NCBI RefSeq assembly: GCF_005519465.1
Contig: NZ_CP027859.1
Location: 1,731,496 to 1,795,495, forward strand
Length of the DNA stretch: 64,000 bases
From: Streptomyces clavuligerus
GTDB lineage: Bacteria; Actinomycetota; Actinomycetes; Streptomycetales; Streptomycetaceae
Direction of reading: 5' to 3'
Shown: one piece after another, positions 1 through 8,892 of the stretch
Layout of the letters: every line of letters begins with the position of its first letter
How positions within the stretch are numbered: position 1 is the stretch's first letter
Notes under the pieces: model-generated
The model's database searches: none
What the model saw: only the letters and a program-made list of their open reading frames with translations
Told to the model about the DNA's origin: nothing
Position numbers and translations under genes: made by a program

Positions 1-332
1 CCTGGTCGTTCATCACCGCGGTGCTCTGCGAGATCCGACCGGGGTGCAGCGTCCTGCGGATCGTCAACCGGGCCACCCCCGCCCATGCCGCTGGACCCGG
101 ACGGCACCGTCCACACACTCGAAGCCGCCCGCGACGCCCTGCTGGCGGTGTCACTCTCCGGACTGAGATCCCTGGCCAGAACGCCGCGCGCCCGGCGCGG
201 CCTCCCGGGCAGGAGGTATACGCCGCTCCTGTGCTGGAGCGGCCGTTCCCGCCGGTGCTGTTCGTGTTCGCTCCCGCCCTCAAGCGCACTGCCCCGGCGA
301 TGAGGGCCTTGATAGCTCGCTTGCGCCTGTGA
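1..332 (+). pseudogene. Unidentified gene remnant, possibly plasmid replication-relaxation protein tail
   Basis: Reading frame 3 enters from the left edge and runs to a stop at 330-332. It starts with a plausible protein stretch (WSFITAVLCEIRPGCSVLRI), loses coding character in the middle where another frame looks better, and regains it near the end (PFPPVLFVFAPA). The last motif resembles the tail of replication-relaxation proteins of actinobacterial plasmids and integrative elements, but that is a weak memory-based match. At least one frameshift is needed to join the parts. Confidence 0.25.
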
Positions 333-643
333 TCGGTGCCGTGTTCCGGGCCCGGCTCTGGGTCTGCCGGGCCGGGTTCGGCAGAGTAGGAGCGGTACTT
401 CCCTCAGCAGCGCACGCCGGTCCCGTCGCCGGGGCCTGGAGCCGGGTTACGCGGGTATCCTCACCGGCTGAGCCGTTGGAGTCGGCCGGAGCCGGCGCAC
501 CCCCGGGTGGGCGCTCGGTGATGACGCGACCCGCCGGGCGCCGGAGGAATGCCAGGACACCGCCCGCGACAAGACCCTGACGTGGGCGGAGGATGCCCTC
601 GCGGAGATCCGCTCCTTTGTCGTCGTGGCGGTGTGGTCCGGTG
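333..643. other. No intact gene; short coding-like stretch
   Basis: No open frame with a credible start fills this stretch. On the plus strand, bases 510-650 have codon use compatible with a helical protein (for example DKTLTWAEDALAEIRS), but there is no start, ribosome binding site or recognisable family. It is probably debris from the same decayed region as its neighbours. Confidence 0.3.
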
Positions 644-1376
644 TCAGTGCAGGGTTACCAGGACGCAGCTGTTGCCGCCCGATCCGGCGGAGTGCCCGGC
701 TCCTGTGGCGGGGCCGCCGTTTCCGGCGTTGGGGCACCTGCCGTCCGACCGGTTGGCCCTGGCACCGGTTCCGCCCGGTCCACCGAGGCCCTGTTCGATG
801 CCGCTGGTACTGCCACCGCCGCCGCCCCTGCCGTTGCCCAGGGGACCGCTTCGGCCGGTGCAGAGGGAGACGTCACCGCCGGTACCGCCGTTGCCGCCGC
901 TCCCGCCGACCTGCGATCCACGGGCGCCGCCCGCCCCCCAGGCGGTCAACGTCCTGCTGTCGTGGCTCATCGAGGTGCTGCCGCCGCTGCGGCCGTCCCC
1001 GCCCTCCTGGAAGAGCTGGCCGCCTGAGCCGCCGGTCCCGCCGGCTCCGACGGCGAGGCTCAGCAGGGTTCCGGGCCTGAGGTGGATGGTGCAGTCCACA
1101 TCGCCTCCGCCTCCTCCGCCACCGGACGTGCCGATACGGCTGGACGTACCGCCCCCCGCCTCCCCCGCCGCCGGCCCCGATGATCAGCAGCGAGGCGGAC
1201 TGGGCACCGGAGGGGATGGTGCACTGATACGTACCGGGCCAACTGTAGGCGGTGGTCTGCCAGGCGCAGGACGCCTGCGGCAGCGCGACGGCCTGGGTCG
1301 GCGCGGTCACCACACCGCTCACGGCGAGCGCGAGAGCTGATCCGCCGATCACGGCGGCCTTGCGGAACACAGTCAC
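644..1376 (-). pseudogene. Glycine-rich secreted protein, frameshifted
   Basis: The product would be an exported, very glycine-rich protein. The N-terminal half is read from a GTG at 1376 and begins with a signal peptide (VFRKAAVIGGSALALAVSGV, then an AxA-like site), followed by an aromatic/Cys segment and the start of a Gly tract. Around 1100-1150 the Gly-rich frame continues in another phase, DCTIHLRPGTLLSL onward, and runs to the stop at 644 with repeated GGSGG/GGTGG motifs and a CVLVTLH end. A single indel in the GC-rich tract therefore separates two good halves. The composition superficially resembles mycobacterial PE_PGRS proteins, but there is no PE domain. The function is unknown. Confidence 0.5.
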
Positions 1377-2055
1377 GGAATGTGCTTTCTCTTCCCCGGG
1401 GCGGGTCCCCGCGTTCCCTGGTTCTCCCACCCCGACGATGCACCCGGGAGGCTCGCGCGGGAACGCCGCGGGAATACCCGTACCAGCGGGGAGACGCTAC
1501 GGTCTCCTCGTCGGCGGGGAACTGGAGCTGGATACAGTGCCCTTGCTGCTCTCGCCACCCTCGGCGAACTCCACGTCCTGGCCCGGGAGGGCCGGCCCGT
1601 CCTGGTCCCGAGTCTGCCGACTTCCTGCTCCACCACGGTGTAGCAGCACACCCCGGCCCCCGCGTGAACAGCGTGACCGCGGGCGACACCACCACCTGTC
1701 CGGCGCGGACCACACCCCGCCGCCCCACCATTGGCCCACGGCCGCCCCAAAGCATTCCGGAACGGCACCGGCCGCCCAGACGGCCACCGGATCACCGATA
1801 TACGTCGCACCCTGCGAGGCCCACCCGGCGACGGGCGCCACAAACGGGCACGCCTTCGCTTCGCCGCGGTGCTTCGTACCCATCACGCGCAGACGCTCGC
1901 CGAGACGGGCCGGTGCCCGGACCCAGGCCACGTGGGGTCCCCGGCCCGTGCAGCGGCCGGGGTGTGTCAGGGGGAGTCCGAATAGGCGAGGTGGGTTCCG
2001 CAGTGCCGGCAATGGGGCGCCGGGCTTCCGGTCGGTGGCGGGTGGCCCGGGTGGT
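1377..2055. other. No intact gene identified
   Basis: Several overlapping open frames exist on both strands, but none combines a start, ribosome binding site and family resemblance. A plus-strand stretch near 1535-1620 (LAALATLGELHVLAREGRPV) and another near 1731-1985 have coding-like composition. They are out of phase with each other and truncated. This is best read as decayed sequence. Confidence 0.4.
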
Positions 2056-2490
2056 TATGGGGTGGTGGTCTCGGGCTGGGTCACGGCCAGGGACCAGCGA
2101 ATGTGCTCCGCCGAGGCGTCGATGCCTATGGTGAAGTCGCCCGGCCGGACGATTCCCGGATCGAGCGTCACGGCCCCCGTACCCGCTTCACCGGACGGAC
2201 AGTCCACCGTGAACCGGGCGACCTGCACCTGTTGGTACTCCATCGAGGCCACGACGCTGCCGCCCCCTTCGCACGCCACCGTGAGCACGGTGGGCAGCGT
2301 CTCCCAGGCTCCCCCCGAGGCCACTCCTCCGTCTCCGGTTACTCTCCTCGACCCACACCACACCGTCCGGCCCGGGATGCGGGAGGAGTCCTCCGGCGGA
2401 GGCTGCGGGCAGGGTCGCCGACCCGGTGAGGCCGATCACCACCGTCAGCACCGCCGCGGTTAACGCCTTTGTCGCTCTGTTCCTGTTCCG
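2056..2490 (-). pseudogene. Small secreted protein, frameshifted and without start codon
   Basis: The C-terminal part is convincing: the frame containing VACEGGGSVVASMEYQQVQV ends in a TGA at about 2055. The matching N-terminus is in another frame and carries a typical signal peptide (ALTAAVLTVVIGLTGSATLP, AASA cleavage site). The switch between frames falls near 2330. At the expected start an ACG follows an AAGGGG Shine-Dalgarno-like sequence, so an ATG to ACG change may have removed the start as well. The mature protein has two cysteines and no recognisable domain. It lies convergent to nothing intact and is probably silent. Confidence 0.5.
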
Positions 2491-2499
2491 TCCCCTTCT

Positions 2500-3010
2500 G
2501 TTTGCCGTGCCTGGAGGGGGACAGTCCGGCGTGGGAAGGTGCTCGTACCTGAGTACGGATCCTTATACGCACACGGCGAGAGAGGCCGGCCTGCCCGAGC
2601 CGGCAGCGGGAGCTGGACGGCCCCGGCCCGCTGCCCGACCATCCCGTACTGGTCGACCGCCCCCTCGACCGGCGGCATCCTCGCCCGCCAGATCAACCAT
2701 GAGGAAGAACAGCGCCGCACCCTGGTTGACTTCCTGGATGGCCGGGGCACGGCGCGCGGGGGAACACGGTCGTAGCGCCGGACGGGCGCCGACAGCGTCA
2801 GACGGCTGTTGCCCGGGCCACGTGCAGTGATGCGGGCGGGGAGCGTGGCCATTCCCAGCGCGCACGGCTGCTCCCAGTCGACCTTGGGGTGGGCAGGGAC
2901 GACCGCGTCGACGAGTTTGGTGGTGTAGAGGGGGGCGAAGCGGCAGTGAGCGGTCTGTGCGCGTTCCAGCGTCCTGGTGGTTTTCCGGGCCCGGCTCGGC
3001 GATGCCGGGG
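2500..3010 (-). pseudogene. Unrecognised coding remnant downstream of the toxin gene
   Basis: Reading leftwards from about 3005, one frame gives a convincing protein stretch (RTLERAQTAHCRFAPLYTTK, then KLVDAVVPAHPKVDWEQPCA) before dissolving into low-quality sequence by about 2700. There is no start codon after the toxin stop. I do not recognise the family. A plus-strand stretch at 2640-2775 (ARQINHEEEQRRTLVDFLDG) also looks coding, so two fragments may be superimposed here. Confidence 0.3.
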
Positions 3011-3021
3011 GTGGGTGGGGT

Positions 3022-3276
3022 TCAGGCGGGTGTGGCGCCGACGGTGAGGATTTTCACGGCGATCCGGGTGCCGTCGATCTCGTAGGTGGCGCGGAAGTCG
3101 CCGACCCGTAGTCGGCGCAGGCTGGTTCCGCCGAGTTTGCTGCTCGCGGGCGGCTCGGGATCGGAGCCGAGAGCGTTCACCGCGCGGACGAACGGCTTCA
3201 CCGCGTCTCCGTACCTCGCCCGCAGCCGCTTGAGGCCCTCGGCCGCGGCGTGCTCCCAGACAACCGTGTGGCTCAC
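3022..3276 (-). CDS. RelE/ParE-family toxin
   Basis: This is an 84-residue protein of the usual RelE size and pattern: it starts HTVVWEHAAAEGLKRL, has a basic central helix, and ends with the strand pair LRRLRVGDFRATYEIDGTRI typical of the family. RelE toxins cleave mRNA in the ribosomal A site; ParE relatives poison gyrase, and sequence alone does not separate them here. The GTG start at 3276 overlaps the stop of the upstream gene (GTGA), so the two are translationally coupled as in toxin-antitoxin operons. The toxin frame is intact, whereas the partner gene is frameshifted. Confidence 0.75.
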   Translation of the reverse strand: MSHTVVWEHAAAEGLKRLRARYGDAVKPFVRAVNALGSDPEPPASSKLGGTSLRRLRVGDFRATYEIDGTRIAVKILTVGATPA

Positions 3277-3630
3277 GACACCACACCCATGATCATCCGC
3301 TCCACCTCGGCCGGGCTGTGGACCGGCCCGCCCGCGGCGCGCGCCCGCAGGGCGACAGCGAGATCCGCGAACTCAATGACCCGCTCCCGCACATTCCCAC
3401 TCCCACCCCGCCTTCGGCGATGTCGACGAGAGCCTGGACCCACCAGTGACCGAGGAACACATCGAACGCCGCGCCCCGTCAAGGCCGCCGAGTTCCCGGT
3501 CGAAACCGGCCCGCCGTTCGGCACGGACCGCTGTCCGTGCCGCCGCCACGGTACGGGCGGGAACCTCACCGCCGAAGCCGGTGGACTCCCGGGCCTCCCG
3601 CACCGCACCCGCCCAGTCCACTGCCGTCAT
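3273..3630 (-). pseudogene. Antitoxin-like partner of the RelE toxin, frameshifted
   Basis: Three consecutive segments in three frames make one plausible protein. The first runs from the ATG at 3630 (MTAVDWAGAVREARESTGFG to FDRELGGLDG). The second is AAFDVFLGHWWVQALVDIAE around 3410-3470. The third is RERVIEFADLAVALRARAAG to the stop at 3273. The last part ends with HSPAEVERMI, the kind of tail seen in small proteins encoded upstream of RelE toxins in actinobacteria. Two indels are required. The stop overlaps the toxin GTG. If the frameshifts are real, no full antitoxin can be made. Confidence 0.55.
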
Positions 3631-3838
3631 GTCCGTCCGCTCCTCCCACGGCAGACCCACGCTACCGCCGGACCGGGCGCCGGGAGCCATTCGCCGAACG
3701 AGCACATCACCCGTCGAATCGCTGTACGGAAACTGTCGGGGACTCCCGTATCCGGTAGGGAGCGAACCGTACGCACCCGGATTCCTTCCCGTGGGCCGGC
3801 TGCCGGAGTCGGCCGTGGCCGGCGTGGTGGTGGTTCTG
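3631..3838. other. Intergenic, no feature seen
   Basis: I see no open frame with family support and no clear hairpin. The segment probably contains the promoter of the toxin-antitoxin pair, but no -10/-35 pair stands out. Confidence 0.4.
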
Positions 3839-4336
3839 TCAGTGGCGTCGTCGGCCGGGTCGTTCCTGGTCGGGTGCGGGGAGACGAAGGACGCCGAGAT
3901 CGGCTCGGGCTTGTTCGTGGTAGGTGTTCATCAGGCTGATCAGCTCTTCTTCCTCAGGCACGGCATCCTGGGCGCGGGTCGCTTCGACAGCCCGCCACAG
4001 GGCGAGGTTGACCTGGTGGGCGGCCTCGGTGGCGGCCGGGGAGGCGAGGAGGACGAGGGTCTCGAACAGCACTGACCTCCTCAGCTCGGCCGATTCCATC
4101 GCGGCGAGATACTCCCGCCGCTCGTCCGATCCCTCCGCCGCGAGCCGGGCTCGTTTCGCCGTGCTCGAAATCTCCTTCACACAGGAGGCGTATTCGATGT
4201 AGGTGCTGAGTTTGCGTTCGTCCCAGCGCGTTGCCATGGTCTGCCGGTGCCGGGTGCGCTCGGCCATGGTGGCTGCCAGGAACGAGGTCAGGGCGCCGAC
4301 CACGACACCGACAAGGGTCACTATCTGAGTGATCAT
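3839..4336 (-). CDS. Small membrane-anchored protein of unknown function
   Basis: The start chosen is the ATG at 4336, which places one hydrophobic helix (MITQIVTLVGVVVGALTSFL) at the very N-terminus. Upstream sequence in this frame is low quality. The helix is followed by a basic RTRHRQTMATRWDERK segment and a long, charged, probably alpha-helical cytoplasmic region (about residues 30-150) with a coiled-coil-like character. The 165 residues match a widespread type of Streptomyces hypothetical protein with one N-terminal membrane helix. No catalytic motif is visible. The Shine-Dalgarno is weak, so a slightly longer start is possible. Confidence 0.6.
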   Translation of the reverse strand: MITQIVTLVGVVVGALTSFLAATMAERTRHRQTMATRWDERKLSTYIEYASCVKEISSTAKRARLAAEGSDERREYLAAMESAELRRSVLFETLVLLASPAATEAAHQVNLALWRAVEATRAQDAVPEEEELISLMNTYHEQARADLGVLRLPAPDQERPGRRRH

Positions 4337-4746
4337 GAGAATGAACTCAATCCCCGCCGGGACAGAACGGCAAGACCGGAAACCGGACAATGTCGGCACA
4401 CGGCCACCGGTGGAACGGCCTCCCCGGATCCCGTGGCGGAGACGTCCACACGGTCCATCCGGCTCGTCCGGGAACGCCGGGGTGGAATGAGCCTGCGGAT
4501 TGCCTTCACCCTGTAGCCGATGCCGACTTCCGGTGTCCCCGCCAGGGCGGGTGGCTGCCGACCCGGCCCCGGGGCACGATGTCCCGGGGCCGGGTCGGTG
4601 CGCTCGCTGACCTCTGGACTCAACGAAGGGCGGGGGAGTGTCTCGCGCCCAGCCCATGCCGGGTTTCGCGAGTGCGTCCCGCTGGTCCGGGGTGAGTGTG
4701 TCCTGCCTCATTTTCGTGTTGGAGACCCATAAGCCCAGTTTTCCGG
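4337..4746. other. Degraded sequence with a possible helicase-associated-domain fragment
   Basis: No intact gene. On the minus strand, bases 4640-4711 encode LTPDQRDALAKPGMGWARD, which resembles the end of the helicase-associated (HA) repeats found in many Streptomyces accessory proteins. The frame then becomes non-coding. It may be a fragment left by recombination. Confidence 0.25.
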
Positions 4747-5550
4747 TTACGGAATGCGGGCGACGCCGCCCCAGCCGGCGCGCTCGGTGAGGCGGCCGGT
4801 GTTCCCGTCGGGCCGCCAGTTCGGCCAGGAGACGAAGCCGGGCTCGACCAGCTGCAGGCCGTCGAAGAACGCCTTTGTCTGCTCCGGCTCGCGGAAGATG
4901 TACGGGATCGCTCCGGAGTTGTTGTACTCCTCCTGGACGGCACGGTGCTTCTCGTCGGCGGCGGTCGAGTGGCTGAGAGCCAGGTAGCTGCCGGAGGGCA
5001 GCCGTCCGACGAGGCGTCGTACCAGGCCCAGGGCGTCGTCCCAGTCCACTATGTGGCCGAGCACGTCGGAGATGACCAGGGCGACCGGCCGGGTGAGGTC
5101 CAGAGTCTTGAGCGCGCCGTCGATGACGGCGTCGGTGTCCCGCATGTCCGCGAGTACGTAGGCCATGGCCCCTTCGTGGGTACTGAGGCCCATGGCCCCG
5201 ACATGCAGCAGGACGAGGGGGTCGTGGTCGACGTAGACGACACGGCAGTCCGCGGCGATACGCTGGGCGACCTCATGGGTGTTGTTGCTTGTGGGGAGAC
5301 CGGCACCCACGTCGAGGAACTGTCGGATACCCGCCTCGCGCGCCAAGTAGCGCACGGTCCGGATCAGAAAGGCCCGGGACTCTTTCGCGAAGGGCTCGAT
5401 GTCCGGGTAGCGCTCGCGGTAGGCGTCGCCGGCGGCCTGGTCGGCGGGGTGGTAGTCCTTCCCGCCGAGCCAGTAGTTCCAGACCCGGGCGCTGTGCGGG
5501 ACCGAGGTGTCGATCTCCCCGCGGGTGGTTCCGGAGAAGGGTTCATTCAT
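4747..5550 (-). CDS. SAM-dependent methyltransferase, DUF574 (Methyltransf_19) family
   Basis: This 267-residue protein has the hallmarks of the large Streptomyces DUF574 family: the N-terminal HSARVWNYWLGGKDYHPADQ motif, the SAM-binding RQFLDVGAGLPTSNNTHEVA loop, and the acidic strand end VVYVDHDPLVLLH. It has full family length. Members are Rossmann-fold methyltransferases of unknown substrate, often encoded near regulators with DUF397 proteins; none is adjacent here. The ATG at 5550 is preceded by AAAGAGG. The gene is intact and isolated between remnants. Confidence 0.88.
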   Translation of the reverse strand: MNEPFSGTTRGEIDTSVPHSARVWNYWLGGKDYHPADQAAGDAYRERYPDIEPFAKESRAFLIRTVRYLAREAGIRQFLDVGAGLPTSNNTHEVAQRIAADCRVVYVDHDPLVLLHVGAMGLSTHEGAMAYVLADMRDTDAVIDGALKTLDLTRPVALVISDVLGHIVDWDDALGLVRRLVGRLPSGSYLALSHSTAADEKHRAVQEEYNNSGAIPYIFREPEQTKAFFDGLQLVEPGFVSWPNWRPDGNTGRLTERAGWGGVARIP

Positions 5551-5774
5551 GAGAGTGCCTCTTTCGATTCATCGGGCTGAAGTGCCGTTGCGCACGATGC
5601 GTTCAGGAGTTGCCGGTACGAGGCGACGACATCCCATGTGTCCCATACGGTGGCGCCCCGGGGAAGACCGCTCTTCAGAACGAGTTGGTCCGGGATCTCC
5701 GCACGTCGACCCGGAAATACGTGAGCGCGGGAACGCCGGTCGGAGGGGCAGCGGGCACGCCAGGCGGTGTATCC

Positions 5775-5904
5775 GCAGGAAGCGGGGCCAGATCCCGTCG
5801 AAGACCTGCCGCCGGTCCCGGGGTTTGCGCCCCATCACCGGTAACTCGGCCAGCTCCGCCCTCAGACGCCCCCATTGTTCGTCGGTCAGATCCCCACGAG
5901 CCAC
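5775..5904 (-). pseudogene. IS5-family transposase N-terminal scrap
   Basis: The frame from 5904 starts MARGDLTDEQWGRLRAELAE and continues to GRKPRDRRQVFDGI, the N-terminal helix-turn-helix region of IS5-type transposases (LTDxQWxRL and RxxxDGI are the family pattern). Similarity ends after about 45 residues and no DDE domain follows. The piece is a truncated insertion-sequence remnant. Confidence 0.55.
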
Positions 5905-5986
5905 TCCAAGATGGTTCCACAGGGAAGATCAATATCTCGAGCACGCCTTGATTCTGCTCGAAAGTCGCTGTCCGTGGGGACGGCTG

Positions 5987-6331
5987 TCAGTCTTGGTCGG
6001 CCGTCCGCGTGGCTGTTGGTGGCCAGAGTTTGTCCGTGGGCTGCCAGGGTCGGGATCGGGCGACGATGCTCCCCGTCGCCGGCTCGACCACCGCCAGGTC
6101 CAGCCGGTCGTCCTGCTGCCGGCGGCTTTCGTACCAGGCGTGTATGCGCCTCTCATCGAGTGGCCCGTCGTCATGGCTGCCGGTCAGCCGTGATGTCTCG
6201 GCGTCCATGAGCATGGGCATCAGCGCAGGCATGTCATCGGCCGTGACCGGCCGGAGCAGTACCTGTTCCCCGCCCAGCGACGGCTTGCTGAGAAAATCCG
6301 GGCGCGAAGCATCTCGAACATGATCAACCAT
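5987..6331 (-). pseudogene. RimJ/RimL-type GNAT N-acetyltransferase, truncated
   Basis: The start at 6331 gives MVDHVRDASRPDFLSKPSLG, then the typical first GNAT strands (EQVLLRPVTADDMPALMPML) and a helix that fits the family. After about 90 residues (TGSIVAR) similarity stops, before the acetyl-CoA-binding R/QxxGxG/A motif, so the protein lacks the catalytic core. The breakpoint near 6060 probably reflects the same rearrangements that left the neighbouring IS5 scrap. Confidence 0.55.
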
Positions 6332-6394
6332 GGCCGCATTGTGCCCGACCGACCCACCCGACAGCCCCCCGATAATTGCCACAGACCCCTTGCG

Positions 6395-6607
6395 ACCGGG
6401 GACACAGGGCCTGCGCCTTCTGGCTGCAGAACGAGTTCACGGTCACCGGCAACCCCACCACAGTGGAGTCATCCAGAGCGCCATCGGCAGGCCGGTGCCG
6501 GTGATCCTCCACGAGCTGGAGTACTACGAGGAAATCGCTCGCCGGACCGGGCGGCCGACCCGCCAGGGCTCGTCGACGAGTTCACCGTCTGGGTCCACAC
6601 CGGGTGA
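6395..6607 (+). pseudogene. Unrecognised C-terminal gene fragment, frameshifted
   Basis: Three short plus-strand frames in succession look like parts of one protein: FWLQNEFTVTGNPTTVESS, then AIGRPVPVILHELEYYEEIA, then GLVDEFTVWVHTG ending in TGA at 6605-6607. Two indels are needed. The tail recalls NmrA-type atypical dehydrogenases, but I cannot confirm this. There is no start. Confidence 0.35.
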
Positions 6608-6801
6608 GGCGTCCCGGCAGTTCCCATTCCCGCCTCCACCATCAGCGATCTGCCCGCGGGACGTGATCTCCCACCACCGGGGCCTTCATCGCCCTCGGCA
6701 GGACCGAGCGACCTGGCATCGGGGTCGCGCGACCTTGAGCCTGAACCCACTTCACGGGTGTCCGGGTGCGGGAGTACCGAGTACCTCGTGGCCGTCTTTG
6801 C

Positions 6802-7347
6802 TCATCGGAGCTCAGGCAGTGGTCCGGGGGTTTTCGGGTAGCAGCCTTCTTCAAGCCGGAAGAGGTACTTCCGGAGGTCCGTGCCGAGCCCTTCGGTGAT
6901 GTAGGCGGCGAAGTCCCTCAGCCCCTCCGCGGCTTCCCGCTCGTCGGTCCTGTCGCTGGACGACCATCTGGGCAGGAGGGACTCCAGGTGCCCGGTGACC
7001 CGCCCGCGGTCGTGCCACCAGCCCCGGACGGCCTCGGGTGTCCATCGGCTGTCGCCGTCGCAGGCGTAGCCGCGGTACGGATCTACCTGGGCTGCCGTCG
7101 CCAGGTTCAGGACCTCGGCCGTGGTCGCCGGCTGGCGATACACGTACTCACTGAAGTGCTCGCCGCCGTAGAGCACACGACGCGGTGCGTGCAGCCGGCC
7201 CGTCCAGCAGTTGTCGGCGATGCCGGTGTAGAAGGGGCCGGGAACGTTCAGCCAGAGCCGGTCCTCCCAACGCCCGCCGAAGGACGTCTCGGGCTCGCCT
7301 TCCGGGAGCGCCGCTACCGGTTCCCAGCACAACTCTTCGTACGCCAT
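6802..7347 (-). CDS. Conserved Streptomyces protein of unknown function
   Basis: This intact 181-residue frame starts MAYEELCWEPVAALPEGEPE and is rich in Trp and acidic residues (WEDRLWLNVPGPFYTGIADN; VRGWWHDRGRVTGHLESLLP). Similar Streptomyces proteins are sometimes annotated as ferredoxin, but the cysteines here (three, unevenly spaced) do not form an iron-sulfur motif, so that name is not supported. It has no signal peptide or membrane segment and is probably cytoplasmic. Codon use is normal for the window. The gene is monocistronic between remnants. Confidence 0.65.
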   Translation of the reverse strand: MAYEELCWEPVAALPEGEPETSFGGRWEDRLWLNVPGPFYTGIADNCWTGRLHAPRRVLYGGEHFSEYVYRQPATTAEVLNLATAAQVDPYRGYACDGDSRWTPEAVRGWWHDRGRVTGHLESLLPRWSSSDRTDEREAAEGLRDFAAYITEGLGTDLRKYLFRLEEGCYPKTPGPLPELR

Positions 7348-7541
7348 CCGCGAAGCCTAGGGCCGATCCGAGGGGAAGGACCTCCCAACGCCGGCGCTGC
7401 TTGGTCCGGTGCCGCATCGGATGTCGGGCCTACCGAGGTGCGGGGGACGGCAGCCCGGCCGCAGATCCTGCCCCAGGATTTTCACGGCGTGAAAACCCGG
7501 GCTCCAGCACGACCCGCCGAAGGGGCCCTGAAACGCCGGAG

Positions 7542-7581
7542 GGCCTGTGCTCCCCCGCAGGGCTGCGGGGGAGCACAGGCC
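7542..7581. terminator. Perfect 18-bp stem hairpin
   Basis: Bases 7542-7559 and 7564-7581 are exact inverted complements around a 4-base GGGC loop. The site lies downstream of the mobile-element remnant on the minus strand. It has no T-run, as is common for GC-rich actinobacterial terminators, and could act in both directions. Confidence 0.6.
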
Positions 7582-7620
7582 TTGCGGGTTCGGCCCGGTA
7601 TCGGGTGATGAGGGTCAACT

Positions 7621-7888
7621 TCACTCATGGTGTCCCAGTTGGTTGGCGGTCCGGCCAAGTCCTCGGGTTGTCGTGTGCGGTTCGGTGTGCTGGATGTGGG
7701 CCGGGTCGGTGGTGGTGGTGTGGGTCGGCCTCGGCAGCGTGGAGGCTCCGTCCCGGAGGGCGCGGCTGATCATGCGAGTGGTGACGCCGACGACAGCGAC
7801 CAGAGCGACCGGGGTGGCGCCTGTGATGGCGAGTGCGGCGGGGTCGACTCCGCCCAGTGTCCAGATGCGTTTCCGGGCTCGGGTTCAC
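7621..7888 (-). pseudogene. SpdB-like mobile-element transfer protein, frameshifted at the start
   Basis: A minus-strand frame reads RARKRIWTLGGVDPAALAIT, then a hydrophobic stretch (ATPVALVAVVGV) and a basic tail to TGA at 7621. This is the pattern of the short Spd (spread) membrane proteins of Streptomyces plasmids and integrative elements, which help intramycelial plasmid spread. The GTG at 7888 is out of phase with it by one base: deleting one C of the run after GTGAAC would restore the start. This is therefore probably a one-base frameshift close to the N-terminus. Confidence 0.5.
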
Positions 7889-7898
7889 CGATGAGCTG

Positions 7899-8180
7899 TC
7901 AGAACGGTGGCTCGTTCCAGGCGGGGGCGGGCAGGAGTCGGATGCGTAGTTCGCGGCGGTCGGCCCAGCAGCTGCATGCCTCCATGTCGGGGAAGGCTCC
8001 GTCTGTCCACCAGCCGCCGTTTCCGTGGCATTGGGGGCAGGCGGGCCGGGGACGGGCGGCGATCTCGATGCGGTGCCGGTCGGCGTGGAGCTTGAGGCGG
8101 CTGGCGTTGAGCACGACGGCGACCGTCACCGCGGCGAACGGGACAGCGAGCAGCAGGGTGGTGTGTGGGCGGGTCAGCAT
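7899..8180 (-). CDS. Small membrane protein of a plasmid/AICE transfer module
   Basis: This 93-residue protein has one N-terminal membrane helix (TLLLAVPFAAVTVAVVLNAS) and a cytoplasmic zinc-finger-like part: CPQCHGNGGWW, then CSCWADRRE. The CxxC-GxGG pattern is common in small proteins encoded next to spd genes in Streptomyces integrative conjugative elements. The ATG overlaps the stop of the preceding fragment, as expected in such operons. It survives intact although its neighbours are broken. Confidence 0.55.
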   Translation of the reverse strand: MLTRPHTTLLLAVPFAAVTVAVVLNASRLKLHADRHRIEIAARPRPACPQCHGNGGWWTDGAFPDMEACSCWADRRELRIRLLPAPAWNEPPF

Positions 8181-8341
8181 GGGGGTGTTCCGGTGGTCTG
8201 GGTGTTGGTGAGGGTGGTCCAGAGGTGTGTGGAGGGGCCCCAGGTGGTGTCGGTGAGGGTGATGTGGGTGGCTCTGGTGAGGGCGGTGAGTGCGTCGGGG
8301 TGGGTTCCGGTCCAGAGTTGTGTGAGGTGGTCCGGGTGAGC
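8174..8341 (-). pseudogene. C-terminal fragment of an unidentified transfer-module gene
   Basis: The frame enters from the IS3-type element at 8342 and reads HPDHLTQLWTGTHPDALTAL to GTPPC before TGA. The stop overlaps the ATG of the next gene (ATGCTGA), so it was the upstream member of the same operon. The product cannot be named from 55 residues. Everything upstream was removed by the insertion or rearrangement at 8342. Confidence 0.4.
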
Positions 8342-8410
8342 TGTACCGAGTTTTGTGGAGTCTCTGATGCCAGGGTTACGGTCCTGGCGAAGGAGAACCA
8401 CCAGCAGCAT

Positions 8411-8720
8411 GCCAGCACCCCGTAAATACCCCGATGAGCTCCGCGAGCGCGCGGTCCGTGAGGTCCGTGCCACCGGTCGGCCGATCGCGCACGTCGCCAA
8501 GGACCTGGGCATCCACAAGGAGGCCCTGCGCGGCTGGGTCCGCCAGGCCGAGACCGACCGCGGCGAACGCGACGACCGGCTGACCACCGCCGAGCAGGAC
8601 GAGCTGAAGCGGCTCCGCAAAGAAGTGGCGGAGCTGAGGCGGGCGAACGAGATCCTGAAAGCGGCCTCGGTGTTTTTCGCCCAGGAGATCGACCGTCCCC
8701 GGACGAGGCCGAGCAGGTGA
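8411..8720 (+). CDS. IS3-family transposase OrfA
   Basis: This 102-residue OrfA starts MPAPRKYPDELRERAVREVR. Its helix-turn-helix (HVAKDLGIHKEALRGWVRQA) binds the ends, and a C-terminal leucine-zipper helix follows (ELKRLRKEVAELRRANEILK). OrfA is fused to OrfB by programmed -1 frameshifting in this family; the TGA at 8718-8720 overlaps the OrfB frame. The OrfA gene itself is intact. Confidence 0.85.
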
Positions 8721-8892
8721 TCGACCACCTGCGTGACAAGGGCCTCGGGGTCGATCCCGTCTGCCGGGTACTGAAGCTGTCGCTGTCGACGTACTTCGCC
8801 CGCAAGAAGCGGCCGAAGTCCGCCCGTCGGCTCCGGGACGAACAGCTGATGCCGCTGATCGAGGAGGACCACACTGTCTCGGGCGGTACTTA

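Noticed and set aside
644..1376. PE_PGRS-type gene
   Set aside because: Only the glycine richness is shared; there is no PE domain, and a normal signal peptide is present.
6802..7347. Ferredoxin annotation for the 181-residue protein
   Set aside because: No CxxCxxC-type cluster motif is present; the name used for relatives is not supported by the sequence.
7542..7581. Attachment site of the integrative-element remnant
   Set aside because: It is a perfect hairpin, not a tRNA-derived direct repeat; no tRNA gene or integrase is present, so terminator is the better reading.
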